The notes under the pieces were generated by a model. The model did not search any database, was not told the DNA's origin, and saw only the letters and a program-made list of their open reading frames with translations. From a virus: a stretch of DNA of 64,000 bases. Positions 1 to 7,948 of this stretch are shown here, piece by piece. The DNA is taken from positions 1-64,000 of IMG/VR virus record IMGVR_UViG_3300042900_000746. One strand, written 5' to 3'. Both the position numbers and the translations under genes were made by a program. Positions within the stretch are counted from its first letter, which is position 1. Every line of letters starts with the position of its first letter.

Positions 1-2
1 TC

Positions 3-743
3 CTATTTATAGTTATTTTGCACATAAACAGGATACGTTTCATCTATCTCATAATACTTTAGGGGAAATCTATCAAATGGATCTATTCCCTTTTCAATCC
101 TATGCTTAATAGTTTCTAAAGACTTGTATTCATTTTCATTATATTCTGTATGCGCAAATGATTCTATCTTATATATAATATTATTAATATCTGAAAAATA
201 AGAAAAGTGCCAACCAGCGTTGGGTACTCTTGGCAAAAGTGCTTCTCTCATTTTTTGTGGACTATTTTTTTTCAACTCCGAGTATTTCAACGCAACTGGT
301 CTAGCAGTTTGGTTGCAGTGATCTGGAACCTGCCAATTAAAATTCCAAAAATATTGCCTATTATCTAAAGCTACAGGTTTTTTTATATTTTTTAATTTCT
401 GTATAACAGATGATTTAATAATTTCATCCACATCAGATATTAAAATTATGTCATTCTTTTTAGCAAAAGATAAACCATCCATGATGGCGTTTCGTTGAAA
501 GTATTCTCTCTCCCAAGAAGTCATTTCATCTTTTGGAAAATCAACCTTTATTTTAATTATTTTATCCAAAAATGGATTTATCCATTCACCTATATCTTCT
601 AAATAGAAGGGCTTGCTATTGCCAGTAAAGGTTTTAGATGCCTCTACAATTACGAATGAATCAACACAAGAGTATAATTCGTGCAAGCGGATCTTTAGCA
701 TTTGTTCTTCATTAAAATACGTAAAGCAATCAAATATTTTCAT
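3..743 (-). CDS. Glycosyltransferase family 17-like protein
   Basis: A 246-residue protein whose N-terminus (MKIFDCFTYFNEEQ, then KIRLHEL and FVIVEASKTFTG) matches the GT17 / N-acetylglucosaminyltransferase-like family often found in phage and bacterial glycan clusters. A DVDE motif near residue 104 is a plausible nucleotide-sugar/metal site. No signal peptide or membrane segment is seen, so it probably acts in the cytoplasm. It is the last gene of a glycan-modification cassette and overlaps the upstream gene by 14 bases. It probably adds a sugar to a surface glycan or to a modified virion or DNA component; the substrate cannot be told from sequence. Confidence 0.72.
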   Translation of the reverse strand: MKIFDCFTYFNEEQMLKIRLHELYSCVDSFVIVEASKTFTGNSKPFYLEDIGEWINPFLDKIIKIKVDFPKDEMTSWEREYFQRNAIMDGLSFAKKNDIILISDVDEIIKSSVIQKLKNIKKPVALDNRQYFWNFNWQVPDHCNQTARPVALKYSELKKNSPQKMREALLPRVPNAGWHFSYFSDINNIIYKIESFAHTEYNENEYKSLETIKHRIEKGIDPFDRFPLKYYEIDETYPVYVQNNYK

Positions 744-1188
744 ACACTAATACATTCTCATTTTTAAACATTGAATATCTTTTAATTTCAGTTTCCACTT
801 GTGCGTTAATAGTTAGATATTTTCCAAGATCATTTGCCCAAACACCTGGATTTACCACCATTGCAAAACCGCCAGGTTTTAAAAAGCTTTTGATCTGACG
901 GGCTACCATATCTGTGTCGTCGTTCAAAAGTTCTGGATCATAATTAAATGAAATAAATAAATCACAAATTGATTCACCAAAATATGTACCGTTTATACCA
1001 GCTTCCCAGTACTTACACTCGTCGTTAGAGAGATAATTTCCTCTTTCAGTATGCATCATAAAAGCGCCAATACCATGTTTAGGCATGTGTAAAACATCTA
1101 ACAATTCTTTGCTATGGCCATAAAGAGTCGTAAATGTTCTTTGTGGAAACACATCTCTAATTATATGTGCTACGTAGTCCCAATCCAC
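730..1188 (-). CDS. Small methyltransferase-like or hypothetical protein
   Basis: A 152-residue product. The stretch CDLFISFNYDPELL followed by FLKPGGFAMVVNPG resembles the second half of a class I SAM-dependent methyltransferase, but no glycine-rich SAM-binding motif is seen before it. It may be a truncated or highly diverged methyltransferase. The first usable codon is GTG and no clear Shine-Dalgarno lies ahead of it, so translation may depend on coupling to the upstream methyltransferase gene, which ends 8 bases earlier. The true start is uncertain. It lies between a methyltransferase and a GT17 gene, consistent with glycan modification. Confidence 0.5.
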   Translation of the reverse strand: MDWDYVAHIIRDVFPQRTFTTLYGHSKELLDVLHMPKHGIGAFMMHTERGNYLSNDECKYWEAGINGTYFGESICDLFISFNYDPELLNDDTDMVARQIKSFLKPGGFAMVVNPGVWANDLGKYLTINAQVETEIKRYSMFKNENVLVYENI

Positions 1189-1196
1189 GATATGTA

Positions 1197-1736
1197 TTAT
1201 AACACAGGCTTACGGGCGTCGACTTTGAGCCAGCCCCATTCATCTCCACGCTTAACATCTAATATTTCAAAACCCATTTTTTCAAAGTCGTCTTGCAACA
1301 TTCTATGCGTTAAGCCCACAAAGTGAAAGTCAAAAGGATTAAGTTGTTCCGCAAAAAAGATTTGCTGCATTCTTCTGTCTCCATCGAGAGAGTCCATAGA
1401 GATTAATTGATTACAGGCTAGAATAAAGTCTGGGACTTCTATTCTGATCATGCCACCTGGCTTAACAATTCTACACCACTCAGCTAATACTGATTGATAT
1501 TCTTTCCAAGGAAAATGTTCTAGACATTCAGAGTTATAAACTATGTCAGCGTAATTATCTGGAAGATTGATTTTTCGTGCATCGCAAACTACGTCTACTG
1601 GGACAAAAGTTTTATTTACATGATCATATAATGGTGTTGGATCTATATCTATATGCATCCAGTCTGAACCTAGGTATGTTCTGGTACCAATTACGACTTT
1701 TATGCCATTACCTTGTGGTATTGTTTCTAATCTCAT
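1197..1736 (-). CDS. Class I SAM-dependent methyltransferase
   Basis: A 179-residue protein with the late motifs of the Methyltransf_11 type: ADIVYNSECLEHFPW (motif II, acidic and aromatic) and RIVKPGGMIRIEVPDF (motif III). The N-terminal part (GTRTYLGSDWMHIDID) looks like the short form common in LPS/O-antigen-associated methyltransferases that start near the SAM-binding strand. It starts directly after the stop of the GT2 gene (TAA-ATG). It probably methylates a sugar or glycan intermediate; the acceptor is unknown. Confidence 0.75.
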   Translation of the reverse strand: MRLETIPQGNGIKVVIGTRTYLGSDWMHIDIDPTPLYDHVNKTFVPVDVVCDARKINLPDNYADIVYNSECLEHFPWKEYQSVLAEWCRIVKPGGMIRIEVPDFILACNQLISMDSLDGDRRMQQIFFAEQLNPFDFHFVGLTHRMLQDDFEKMGFEILDVKRGDEWGWLKVDARKPVL

Positions 1737-2597
1737 TTAAATTATTCTTCCTCGATAAAGATTTTGCCAACGTGGGACCTTGATAATATCTACTTCGCGC
1801 CCCAAAGCTGCTATATAAATTGTTTCTGGACTCTCATTTAACCCTTTAAGCTCAGGTTGCAACTGATACCATTCCTCCATGTAATGGGAAGTCCAATCTT
1901 CAAACCTAGTTACGTTAGGGCTATGGTAGGTTACATGCGGGCCTACAAAGTATTTATTCCATTTATTCACCCAGTTAACTACGCCTGCATTAATTCTTTC
2001 CTGTGCATCAGGATTTCTAGTGCTTGTGGCGTCGTGAGAGACTACTACTGATGGATCAGCTACTATCTTCCAGCCACCTAATCTTATTCTAGTCTGGAAA
2101 TCAACTTCTTCTTGATGCCCGATCTCTGTATCAAATCCACCGATTTCTTTGTATCGTTGACGATTTAAAATCCAACAAAATCCAACACCCCATAATATTT
2201 CCATATATCTTGTACGCTGTATAGGGTAAGCTCCACCATTAGGAAAAGCCATAGCGACTTCATGATTAGATTCTAGATAACTAGCCAATTTCTCATCCCA
2301 ACCACGAGTAATAGCATACGCATCGTTGTCAAGATAGCCGACATTGTTAGTCTCTGCCCACTCCAGTATTTGATTGACTGCTCCGACATATCCACTATTG
2401 TGATCTAGAAATCTTGGAATGATTCTTGAATCTTCACTAGCGTGTCTTTCAATAACTTCTCTGACACCTGGGTCAGTTGAGGCGTTGTCGACAACTAGAA
2501 AACGCCAATCAGAAGTAGAATTTTCTCTCATATTAATGAGCATCATATTTAACTTCTGAGGATTATTATAACTAGCAGTGCCCATATCTATTCTCAT
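1737..2597 (-). CDS. Glycosyltransferase family 2
   Basis: A 286-residue GT-A fold enzyme. Visible marks are the N-terminal nucleotide-sugar motif (LVVDNASTD), NSGYVGAVNQ, and a DND metal-binding triad in LDNDAYA near residue 90. The start at 2597 is chosen because its ATG overlaps the upstream stop as ATGA; a longer form would begin at 2612. There is no membrane anchor. It transfers a sugar from a nucleotide-sugar donor, probably onto the same glycan the neighbouring methyltransferases and RmlD-like reductase work on. Confidence 0.82.
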   Translation of the reverse strand: MRIDMGTASYNNPQKLNMMLINMRENSTSDWRFLVVDNASTDPGVREVIERHASEDSRIIPRFLDHNSGYVGAVNQILEWAETNNVGYLDNDAYAITRGWDEKLASYLESNHEVAMAFPNGGAYPIQRTRYMEILWGVGFCWILNRQRYKEIGGFDTEIGHQEEVDFQTRIRLGGWKIVADPSVVVSHDATSTRNPDAQERINAGVVNWVNKWNKYFVGPHVTYHSPNVTRFEDWTSHYMEEWYQLQPELKGLNESPETIYIAALGREVDIIKVPRWQNLYRGRII

Positions 2598-3331
2598 GGC
2601 TTCACCCACCACTGTCCGTTTTCATGGCGTACAAAACCTATTCTTACTAACATAGGATCCCATTCCCATTCATATTTATTATTAATGGCTAGGTGCATCG
2701 GGATAGAATTTCCATGCTCAGCGTCGCCTATTCCGAATGCGTTATTAGGAATAAACACACCGTTTTTCTTTAGGCAATTAAAAATAGCTAAAGCCCATTC
2801 ATCTACGTTTACGACATGCTCGAGAAAATCTAGGGCGACAACACCGTCAAACTTATTGCTACCAATTGTTGGTGCAAAGCTATCAGTGAATAAAGTTTTG
2901 ATATCTAGATCAGGGCGCTTGCTAAATCGGTACTGTGCAAAGTTAGCTGTTTTACTATTTTCCAAATCATGGTATGTTGTCTTAATGCCCTGCTCGGCCA
3001 TTCGCAAACTAAGAGTTCCAATTCCATCACCAATGCTTAAAACATTCTTTTTTCCAGAATGAAATAAACCTAAGGAAATTCCCTCACACATACCCTTGTA
3101 ATTAAATCCCTCATCCAAGTGATACGCAGATAGTTCCCATATATATGAGTCTGTAGTTCTATACCAATTCAATAAAGAATTAGGATCGTCTACATTAGTG
3201 CTGTTGTCAATAAAATCTTTAGCCACTTCATGATGGTTCGCATGGAATCCAAGACTCAATCTATCTTTTGCATCTTTTAAACTTATTCCTAGAAATCCTG
3301 AAATAAGTTCTGCCTGGTTATCTATATTCAT
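2594..3331 (-). CDS. Class I SAM-dependent methyltransferase
   Basis: A 245-residue protein with a clear SAM-binding motif I (VLSIGDGIGTLSLRMAEQG), an acidic strand-end residue (TTYHDLEN), and motif II/III (VALDFLEHV, then LKKNGVFIPN). The N-terminal ~80 residues are family-specific. The start at 3331 is preferred over 3349 because its ATG overlaps the stop of the reductase gene (ATGA), with GGGAG just upstream as ribosome-binding site. Part of the glycan cassette; the acceptor is unknown. Confidence 0.74.
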   Translation of the reverse strand: MNIDNQAELISGFLGISLKDAKDRLSLGFHANHHEVAKDFIDNSTNVDDPNSLLNWYRTTDSYIWELSAYHLDEGFNYKGMCEGISLGLFHSGKKNVLSIGDGIGTLSLRMAEQGIKTTYHDLENSKTANFAQYRFSKRPDLDIKTLFTDSFAPTIGSNKFDGVVALDFLEHVVNVDEWALAIFNCLKKNGVFIPNNAFGIGDAEHGNSIPMHLAINNKYEWEWDPMLVRIGFVRHENGQWWVKP

Positions 3332-4188
3332 TTTTTCACTTTCTCCCATAATAAATATGAGGACATTAATCCTTCTTCGTAGGAATCTATATACAATGAC
3401 TTACACCAAGTTGTATCTTTAGGTCTTGGAGCAATACCTTTAAAGTGCTCGTGAGATACACCTTTGATTATAGGGTTAATGCATCCGTGTACATTATACT
3501 TTAAATCTCGTGCTATAGCAAATCTGCTACACTTTATCGGAATGCCTAAATGAACTATTTTTTCTTTAGCGTTCTTAAAATCTAAAGCTCTATTCCAAAG
3601 AATCTTTGCGGCATCTTGTGCAAACAGTGGAGAAAAAAATCGATCATCAACTTGGAGCTGCACTTCATCTTCTATCATTGATTCTAAAGGATTCTTGCGA
3701 CCAATATCTTGGAAAGGTCTTACTCCAATTACGAAAGTTAATCTACATATTTCTGTATTTTGATGAGCTAAAACTATATGTTCAGCAGTTAGTTTTTGTT
3801 TTCCATAATGAGTTAGAGGATGCGCTATATCAGTAGTATTGTAGCATGAGTTATCTCCGCTAAAAATACCCTGAGTACTTCCTTGTATCAAGTACTTATT
3901 ATTCTTCGTTACCCATGTGCATAATGTTTTAACTAAATCAACATTTACGCTTACATATTTTTGTGGATCCGATTCAACTACATCAACTCTATTCTCTCCA
4001 GCTAAATTGATAATTACATCTGGATTTATAATGTCTAAATCTTTCCGAACATCTTGATGATCAACATCTATCCCATACCATCCGGGACTAGAAGTCTTTC
4101 TTGAATAAATTACTTCAACATCTTTTGGCTCATTAATTTTCATATGCTGACCGACAACACCGCCAGCACCTAATATAAGAACTTTCAT
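3328..4188 (-). CDS. RmlD-like NAD(P)-dependent nucleotide-sugar reductase
   Basis: A 286-residue short-chain dehydrogenase/epimerase. The N-terminal MKVLILGAGGVVGQ is a Rossmann GxxGxxG motif, followed by NPDVIINLAGENRVDVVE, as in dTDP-4-dehydrorhamnose reductases, and a HYGKQK stretch giving the catalytic YxxxK. The start at 4188 has an AAGAAGGA ribosome-binding site. An upstream in-frame start at 4254 must be rejected because it would translate the 3' half of the tRNA-Ser gene. It may supply a reduced deoxysugar for the glycosyltransferases downstream. Confidence 0.75.
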   Translation of the reverse strand: MKVLILGAGGVVGQHMKINEPKDVEVIYSRKTSSPGWYGIDVDHQDVRKDLDIINPDVIINLAGENRVDVVESDPQKYVSVNVDLVKTLCTWVTKNNKYLIQGSTQGIFSGDNSCYNTTDIAHPLTHYGKQKLTAEHIVLAHQNTEICRLTFVIGVRPFQDIGRKNPLESMIEDEVQLQVDDRFFSPLFAQDAAKILWNRALDFKNAKEKIVHLGIPIKCSRFAIARDLKYNVHGCINPIIKGVSHEHFKGIAPRPKDTTWCKSLYIDSYEEGLMSSYLLWEKVKK

Positions 4189-4212
4189 ATTTCCTTCTTT
4201 AAAAATAGTATT

Positions 4213-4306
4213 TGGCGGAGAGGGTGGGATTTGAACCCACGGACATTTTTTCAAACGTCGACATCTTAGCAGGATGTTCCATTCAACCGAACTCTGGCAC
4301 CTCTCC
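4213..4306 (-). tRNA. tRNA-Ser (anticodon GCT), CCA encoded
   Basis: The minus strand folds as a full type II tRNA: acceptor arm GGAGAGG/CCTCTCC, D-arm CCA/TGG, anticodon stem ACATC/GATGT with loop CTGCTAA, a long serine-type variable arm, T-arm GTGGG-TTCAAAT-CCCAC, discriminator G, and a genome-encoded CCA tail. The anticodon GCT (complement at 4268-4270) reads AGC and AGT serine codons. It lies between the exonuclease and the reductase genes and is probably processed from the same transcript. Confidence 0.95.
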
Positions 4307-4314
4307 TAAATTTA

Positions 4315-5073
4315 TTAGGAAACTATACCAGGTTTTTCCACATCTTCTGACATTCTAGTTCTACTCCATGCTCCGCATGAGTTGCAGTACCACTGTTGGT
4401 ACGTTGCTACTTGAGTGTATCGTTGTCCACGACGCTGCAAATCATCTGATCCACATATTGGGCAACAGCTTTCTCCTGAATATACATTGAGATTTGGATG
4501 ATTAGCCATCCATGGTCTCAGCTTCATGTAAACATTTCTCAATAGATCCACATCTTGTTTGGCATACTTTGTCATAGTCTTCCATGCCTTCATGTCTCCA
4601 CGCATGCATCCAGCCCATGTAGCAAAGCCGCCCGTATCCACCTTGGCACCTACGCCCAAGTGCTTGCCTAAGTTATCTAGTTTATTACTATTGAACATAA
4701 AGTATCTTCTAGCAGATTTTAATGTATCAATTTGTTTTACTGGCGAGACCGGTCCTAGATTGTGGTAAACAAATCTTGCATTTGCTTTACGCATATCGAA
4801 TCTATCTCCATTATGAGCAATAACGATATCAGCTTCATCTAAGAGGTCCCATAACTTCTTTGCAACATGTATATCATTTTCTGGGTCTTTAGCATAGGTG
4901 TCTGGGAAATCTACGAGAGCACAGACTTGTGTTTTATTTTCATGTTCCCATCTATATGAGACGCACAGTAAATACCATTCGCGTTCATGTTCAATAACAT
5001 TTTGTTCAAAGTGACCCCAAACATAACTCAAGTTTGGTGCAGTTTCTATATCATAATAAAGTATCTTTGCCAT
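4315..5073 (-). CDS. DEDDy 3'-5' exonuclease with C-terminal zinc ribbon
   Basis: A 252-residue DnaQ-superfamily (RNase H-like) exonuclease. Exo I is DIET (D8, E10), Exo II is in HNGDRFD (D90/D93), and Exo III is YAKQDVD (Y170, D174), which makes it the DEDDy type. The C-terminus carries CPIC (C204/C207) and CNSC (C230/C233), a zinc ribbon for nucleic-acid binding. It may proofread or process DNA or RNA ends in infected cells. It is first after a terminator and a likely extended -10 promoter. Confidence 0.85.
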   Translation of the reverse strand: MAKILYYDIETAPNLSYVWGHFEQNVIEHEREWYLLCVSYRWEHENKTQVCALVDFPDTYAKDPENDIHVAKKLWDLLDEADIVIAHNGDRFDMRKANARFVYHNLGPVSPVKQIDTLKSARRYFMFNSNKLDNLGKHLGVGAKVDTGGFATWAGCMRGDMKAWKTMTKYAKQDVDLLRNVYMKLRPWMANHPNLNVYSGESCCPICGSDDLQRRGQRYTQVATYQQWYCNSCGAWSRTRMSEDVEKPGIVS

Positions 5074-5117
5074 ATGTACCTGTTTCAGTCTGGCTTATGT
5101 ATTTAATCGCTGTAATC

Positions 5118-5126
5118 ATTATAACA
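5118..5126 (-). promoter_or_regulatory. Extended -10 promoter (TGTTATAAT)
   Basis: On the minus strand TGT-TATAAT is a perfect extended -10 box about 45 bases ahead of the exonuclease start. No good -35 is seen 16-18 bases upstream, as expected for extended -10 promoters. It directly follows a terminator hairpin, so it would begin a new transcript for the exonuclease, tRNA and glycan genes. Confidence 0.5.
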
Positions 5127-5130
5127 CAAA

Positions 5131-5169
5131 TGGTGGTGCAGTGCTCTCTAAAGTCACACCACACCACCA
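5131..5169 (-). terminator. Rho-independent terminator
   Basis: The minus-strand RNA forms a 13-bp stem (TGGTGGTGTGGTG with CACTGCACCACCA, two G-U pairs) around a 13-base loop, followed by a T-rich tract. It lies just after the stop of the gene at 5185 and ends the small-protein and lysis transcript. Confidence 0.65.
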
Positions 5170-5184
5170 CTTTATAATAGTAAT

Positions 5185-5394
5185 TTATTTATTAACTGTT
5201 TTTAAAATTAAAAAGAATAATTTCTGTAGTTGTTCTTCGGTAGTGCTGAAAATCATTTCTTGATTATCTCCAAACGTCAATTTTATCACATGCCCCTTGA
5301 TTAATCCGCCCTCTGTTGTTATCATTGAAGTTGATGGAGTAATTTCTATATTCTTCATTGCTGGCATAAAACCAGCAAAGGTCATATCATCCAT
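5185..5394 (-). CDS. Hypothetical small protein
   Basis: A 69-residue protein not recognised by family. It is mixed alpha/beta in character: an N-terminal part (MDDMTFAGFMPAMKNIEI), a beta-like middle (GHVIKLTFGDNQEMIFSTT), and a C-terminal helix (EEQLQKLFFLILKTV). There are no cysteine pairs or membrane segment. It is last in the small-protein run and overlaps the stop of the preceding gene by one base, so it is co-translated. Confidence 0.65.
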   Translation of the reverse strand: MDDMTFAGFMPAMKNIEITPSTSMITTEGGLIKGHVIKLTFGDNQEMIFSTTEEQLQKLFFLILKTVNK

Positions 5395-5666
5395 TATTTT
5401 TTCTTCTTAAGAGTTGATACATTTCTTGGAGCTTGCCCTTTAGCCCCTTTGACTGGCGTGCCTTGTGCTCTTTTTCTTTGTACTGCACTCTTTCTTTGTG
5501 CGGGCGAAAGCGCATTTGCTTTTGCTACCGGTAAACACTTAGCATATCCGCCACCCTTACCAGAGGTTCCACAGGGTTGCCACTTACCATTCTTCTTAGG
5601 TGCACCAATGTTAACCCATTTTTGATTAAACCATTTAGTTAAGCCTACACCTTTTGGGCCAGCCAT
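5394..5666 (-). CDS. Lysine-rich DUF5872-like protein
   Basis: A 90-residue very basic protein. The sequence WVNIGAPKKNGKWQPCG, then YAKCLPVAKA, then LSPAQRKSAVQRKR is the pattern of a small domain found in many phages and large viruses (DUF5872-type, named from memory). Two conserved cysteines (QPCG and AKC) may bind metal or form a disulfide. The C-terminus is a KKKK tail. Function unknown; strong positive charge suggests nucleic-acid binding or packaging. Confidence 0.7.
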   Translation of the reverse strand: MAGPKGVGLTKWFNQKWVNIGAPKKNGKWQPCGTSGKGGGYAKCLPVAKANALSPAQRKSAVQRKRAQGTPVKGAKGQAPRNVSTLKKKK

Positions 5667-5672
5667 ATTATA

Positions 5673-5849
5673 TCATTTCTTTTTTCTGGGAGCTGAAGTA
5701 GTTTTCCACGACCCGCCCATTGCTTTGTATTTTTTAGCCGCCCAAGCATTTGCATATGCTGAAGGATAGACATCAAACTTTGATTTTGCTTGCGACTTAG
5801 CTTGACTCCATAGCTTTGGATTCTTTGGAACATTTCTTTTCTCTGCCAT
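5673..5849 (-). CDS. Small basic protein (58 aa)
   Basis: A 58-residue protein with the pattern NPKLWSQAKSQAKSKFDVYP followed by SAYANAWAAKKYKAMGG, typical of small lysine-rich proteins repeatedly found in phages and nucleocytoplasmic viruses. Its ATG overlaps the stop of the 38-residue gene upstream (TAATG), and it ends in RKKK. No enzymatic motif. It probably belongs to the same functional group as the other basic proteins around it. Confidence 0.7.
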   Translation of the reverse strand: MAEKRNVPKNPKLWSQAKSQAKSKFDVYPSAYANAWAAKKYKAMGGSWKTTSAPRKKK

Positions 5850-5965
5850 TACTTTTTTCTTTTCTTTAAATTTTTTTCATAATCATCTTTATAAAACTGA
5901 CCTTTGTTTTTTTTATCTTTTTCAATTTCTTTTTTAATTTTATCAGATGCTTTTTTGGCTGTCAT
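5849..5965 (-). CDS. Very small lysine-rich protein (38 aa)
   Basis: A 38-residue reading frame, about 40% lysine, predicted as one charged helix (KIKKEIEKDKKNKGQF, then KNLKKRKK). The stop shares a base with the start of the 58-residue gene, and its start lies 3 bases after the stop of the membrane-protein gene. That tight packing is the main evidence that it is real. Function unknown. Confidence 0.5.
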   Translation of the reverse strand: MTAKKASDKIKKEIEKDKKNKGQFYKDDYEKNLKKRKK

Positions 5966-5967
5966 AA

Positions 5968-6273
5968 TTAGCTTCTATCTTGATCGTAAATCTGATATCC
6001 GCTATCTGTAGGCTTTGTTTCCTTGTCCTTCAAACCGTTTGCTGCGAGAACTCCTGACAAACATCCGGAAAGGAATAGAACTATTGGAACTAACAAGGAA
6101 TCAATAAAAGCTTTGTCATTGGGACTCTGTTGGTCAATCGGCTGAGTAACGAATACTAAAGCATACATTACGCCACAAACAATGACTGTAAATGTAAATG
6201 CTAAAGTCGCACCCACAAATAAAACCATACGAGCTTTTATTTCACTATTTGTATATCTTTTCTTTTCATTCAT
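5968..6273 (-). CDS. Two-TM membrane protein, possible holin
   Basis: A 101-residue protein with a short basic N-terminus (MNEKKRYTNSEIKARM), one strong membrane segment (residues ~17-42), a polar loop (TQPIDQQSPNDKAF), a second membrane segment (~57-80), and a charged tail. The start at 6273 is supported by ATGA overlap with the lipoprotein gene and a GGGAG upstream; a longer frame to 6324 is less likely. Size, topology and position beside the endolysin fit a holin or other lysis membrane protein, but a second holin candidate exists at 33.9-34.1 kb. Confidence 0.6.
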   Translation of the reverse strand: MNEKKRYTNSEIKARMVLFVGATLAFTFTVIVCGVMYALVFVTQPIDQQSPNDKAFIDSLLVPIVLFLSGCLSGVLAANGLKDKETKPTDSGYQIYDQDRS

Positions 6274-6461
6274 TGAGGTACACTCCCGTATATATCTTCT
6301 GGACATGTTCCAGAAGCTGTACAAATTGGTGGTTTACAATCCGCACTCTCCCAATTAGCTGGATCTTGACATGGATATCTATACGAATCGTTACATCCGC
6401 TTAATAATCCCATGCAAAATGCACCTAACACAGCTGCTAATAGTAAAATTACTTTACGCAT
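6270..6461 (-). CDS. Small phage lipoprotein
   Basis: A 63-residue protein with a signal sequence (MRKVILLLAAVLGAFCMG) ending in the lipobox LLSGC, so it is probably lipidated on C23. The mature part (NDSYRYPCQDPANWESADCK) is rich in cysteine, with six cysteines in all including the lipobox. Its ATG overlaps the endolysin stop (TGATG). It sits between endolysin and membrane protein, suggesting a lysis or superinfection-exclusion role at the membrane surface; a spanin-like role is less natural if the host has one membrane. Confidence 0.65.
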   Translation of the reverse strand: MRKVILLLAAVLGAFCMGLLSGCNDSYRYPCQDPANWESADCKPPICTASGTCPEDIYGSVPQ

Positions 6462-7273
6462 CAGCCAAACATCTTCTTCCAAGTAACGGGACCCACAGAG
6501 CCGTCAGCAGTTAAGCCGTTAGCAGTCTGCCATGCCTTAAGTGAGGCAACAGACTTGGGTCCGAAATCACCATCAGCTTTTGCTCCGATGACTGCCTGAA
6601 CGAGCATAGCAGATGCGCCTTTTGAGCCGAGTCCAACTGGAGTTCCTGGGTATTCAAATACCATTGGGCCAGCTTCTACTGCGCCACCAGATGGCTTTAA
6701 AGCCTCTGCTGAAACTTGCACAGAGCCATCAGGCGAAGCGTCACCTAGTGCATACTGCCAGTGCCAAGCTTCGAATTCTTTAGAGGCTGCGTTATTACCT
6801 TGTAGGTAGAAACCATACTTTGGTGCATTGGCGCACATCCACTCAAAACATTTTCCACCCATTGAGGTGAGTTTGCCATTGGCGTCATAGCCAAGGTCAA
6901 TTGCTAGTCCCCAGCCGTGATTGGAACCCTTAAGGCCAGTTGGGTCTGGGGCAGCTGAGGGAGCTTTGCCCTTCTTCAACCACCAAGTCTTACCCTCATA
7001 TTGACGAGTAACACCAGTGCCAGTGTCAGTTGTTACATAGCGATCCATAAACATTGACAACTGACCCTGGAATGAGCGGTAATCTCCAACGTTTTTAAGC
7101 TTAAAACCAGCAGCTAACGCAGCGTCGTACATCTTATTAAATTGTGCTGCGACTGGTGCATACATTTTTCCTCCAGTTTTTACTGAAGCGAGGACGCTTT
7201 CCGCTAATTGGCCATTCTTGTATTGCTTAAGGGCAGTTGGGACAACTAGTTTTATGTAAGGGTATTGACTCAT
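6461..7273 (-). CDS. Endolysin: M15 peptidase with peptidoglycan-binding domain
   Basis: A 270-residue cell-wall hydrolase. The VanY/M15 domain has R66 (DYRSF), H119-x6-D126 (GSNHGWGLAIDLG) and E168/H171 (EAWHWQY), the zinc and catalytic residues of LAS-type D,D- or L,D-carboxy/endopeptidases. After a linker, residues ~210-270 form a PG_binding_1 domain (ADGDFGPKSVASLKAWQ, then ADGSVGPVTWKKM). No signal peptide, so it needs a holin for release. Codons are richer in G/C at third positions than in most of the window. An AGGAG ribosome-binding site lies 8 bases ahead of the start. Confidence 0.9.
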   Translation of the reverse strand: MSQYPYIKLVVPTALKQYKNGQLAESVLASVKTGGKMYAPVAAQFNKMYDAALAAGFKLKNVGDYRSFQGQLSMFMDRYVTTDTGTGVTRQYEGKTWWLKKGKAPSAAPDPTGLKGSNHGWGLAIDLGYDANGKLTSMGGKCFEWMCANAPKYGFYLQGNNAASKEFEAWHWQYALGDASPDGSVQVSAEALKPSGGAVEAGPMVFEYPGTPVGLGSKGASAMLVQAVIGAKADGDFGPKSVASLKAWQTANGLTADGSVGPVTWKKMFG

Positions 7274-7315
7274 GTATTAATCTCCTATTTTCTTATTTAA
7301 TATAATAGTAATGTC

Positions 7316-7948
7316 TTATTTGAAACTTGGCCAGCCACCATTTATAAACCTAAAAGTTTTAAAAGCTTTATTAAAGTTTGATATCATTAAAGATCCGTTG
7401 TCTGCCATTGCAGGACTTACCTCTATATGTATATGACTAGCTCCAATGGTTTTCCCACCGTGAGCTAGATGGGCACTCGCGTCCCAAATTTTCCACCCAT
7501 AAAAATTTTCTGCTCCTTCTACTGGAGGCTTATTGGCTTGTCTGTCACATCGATAGCCAGCTCCAAACATATTTCTTTCCGTATATATTTCTGGAGGATC
7601 AGAAGTAGGGCGTACAAAATATGGAATAGCTGGTGTTTTAGTTCCTGGAACATATACTCCACAGTAATCATGTATTTCTTCTATGCCCAAACTATCTGGA
7701 ACACCTGATAAAAATCTTAACAAATTTATATTTAGATATCTAAAATCACCATCTGCTGGAACTATAGGGCCAACATCAAAAGCTCTACCCGTATAATGCA
7801 CAGACTTTATGTTAGTATTGAGTGTACCAAGAGGTTGCATTTGAAAATAATAGCAAATTCGATCATAGAGAGCTCGCACTCCAGGCCTAGATTTTTGTTT
7901 GCCAACTTTTACATCACTTGTACCAGTATAGGGTCTATTCTTTTTCAT
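7316..7948 (-). CDS. M15/LAS-type peptidase-like protein
   Basis: A 210-residue protein with the two hallmark LAS metallopeptidase motifs: H51-x6-D58 (VHYTGRAFDVG) and H172-I-H174 (SHIHIEV). It has no wall-binding domain and a long insert between the motifs containing two cysteines (C96, C134). It may be a second wall peptidase, a virion-associated one, or a structural relative. It lies directly upstream of the endolysin in transcription order and overlaps the preceding basic-protein gene by 4 bases. Confidence 0.65.
   Translation of the reverse strand: MKKNRPYTGTSDVKVGKQKSRPGVRALYDRICYYFQMQPLGTLNTNIKSVHYTGRAFDVGPIVPADGDFRYLNINLLRFLSGVPDSLGIEEIHDYCGVYVPGTKTPAIPYFVRPTSDPPEIYTERNMFGAGYRCDRQANKPPVEGAENFYGWKIWDASAHLAHGGKTIGASHIHIEVSPAMADNGSLMISNFNKAFKTFRFINGGWPSFK

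Noticed and set aside
5645-5833. A 62-codon minus-strand frame
   Set aside because: It is a frame-shadow of the real 58-residue gene at 5673-5849, whose product has a recognisable phage pattern and coupled start.
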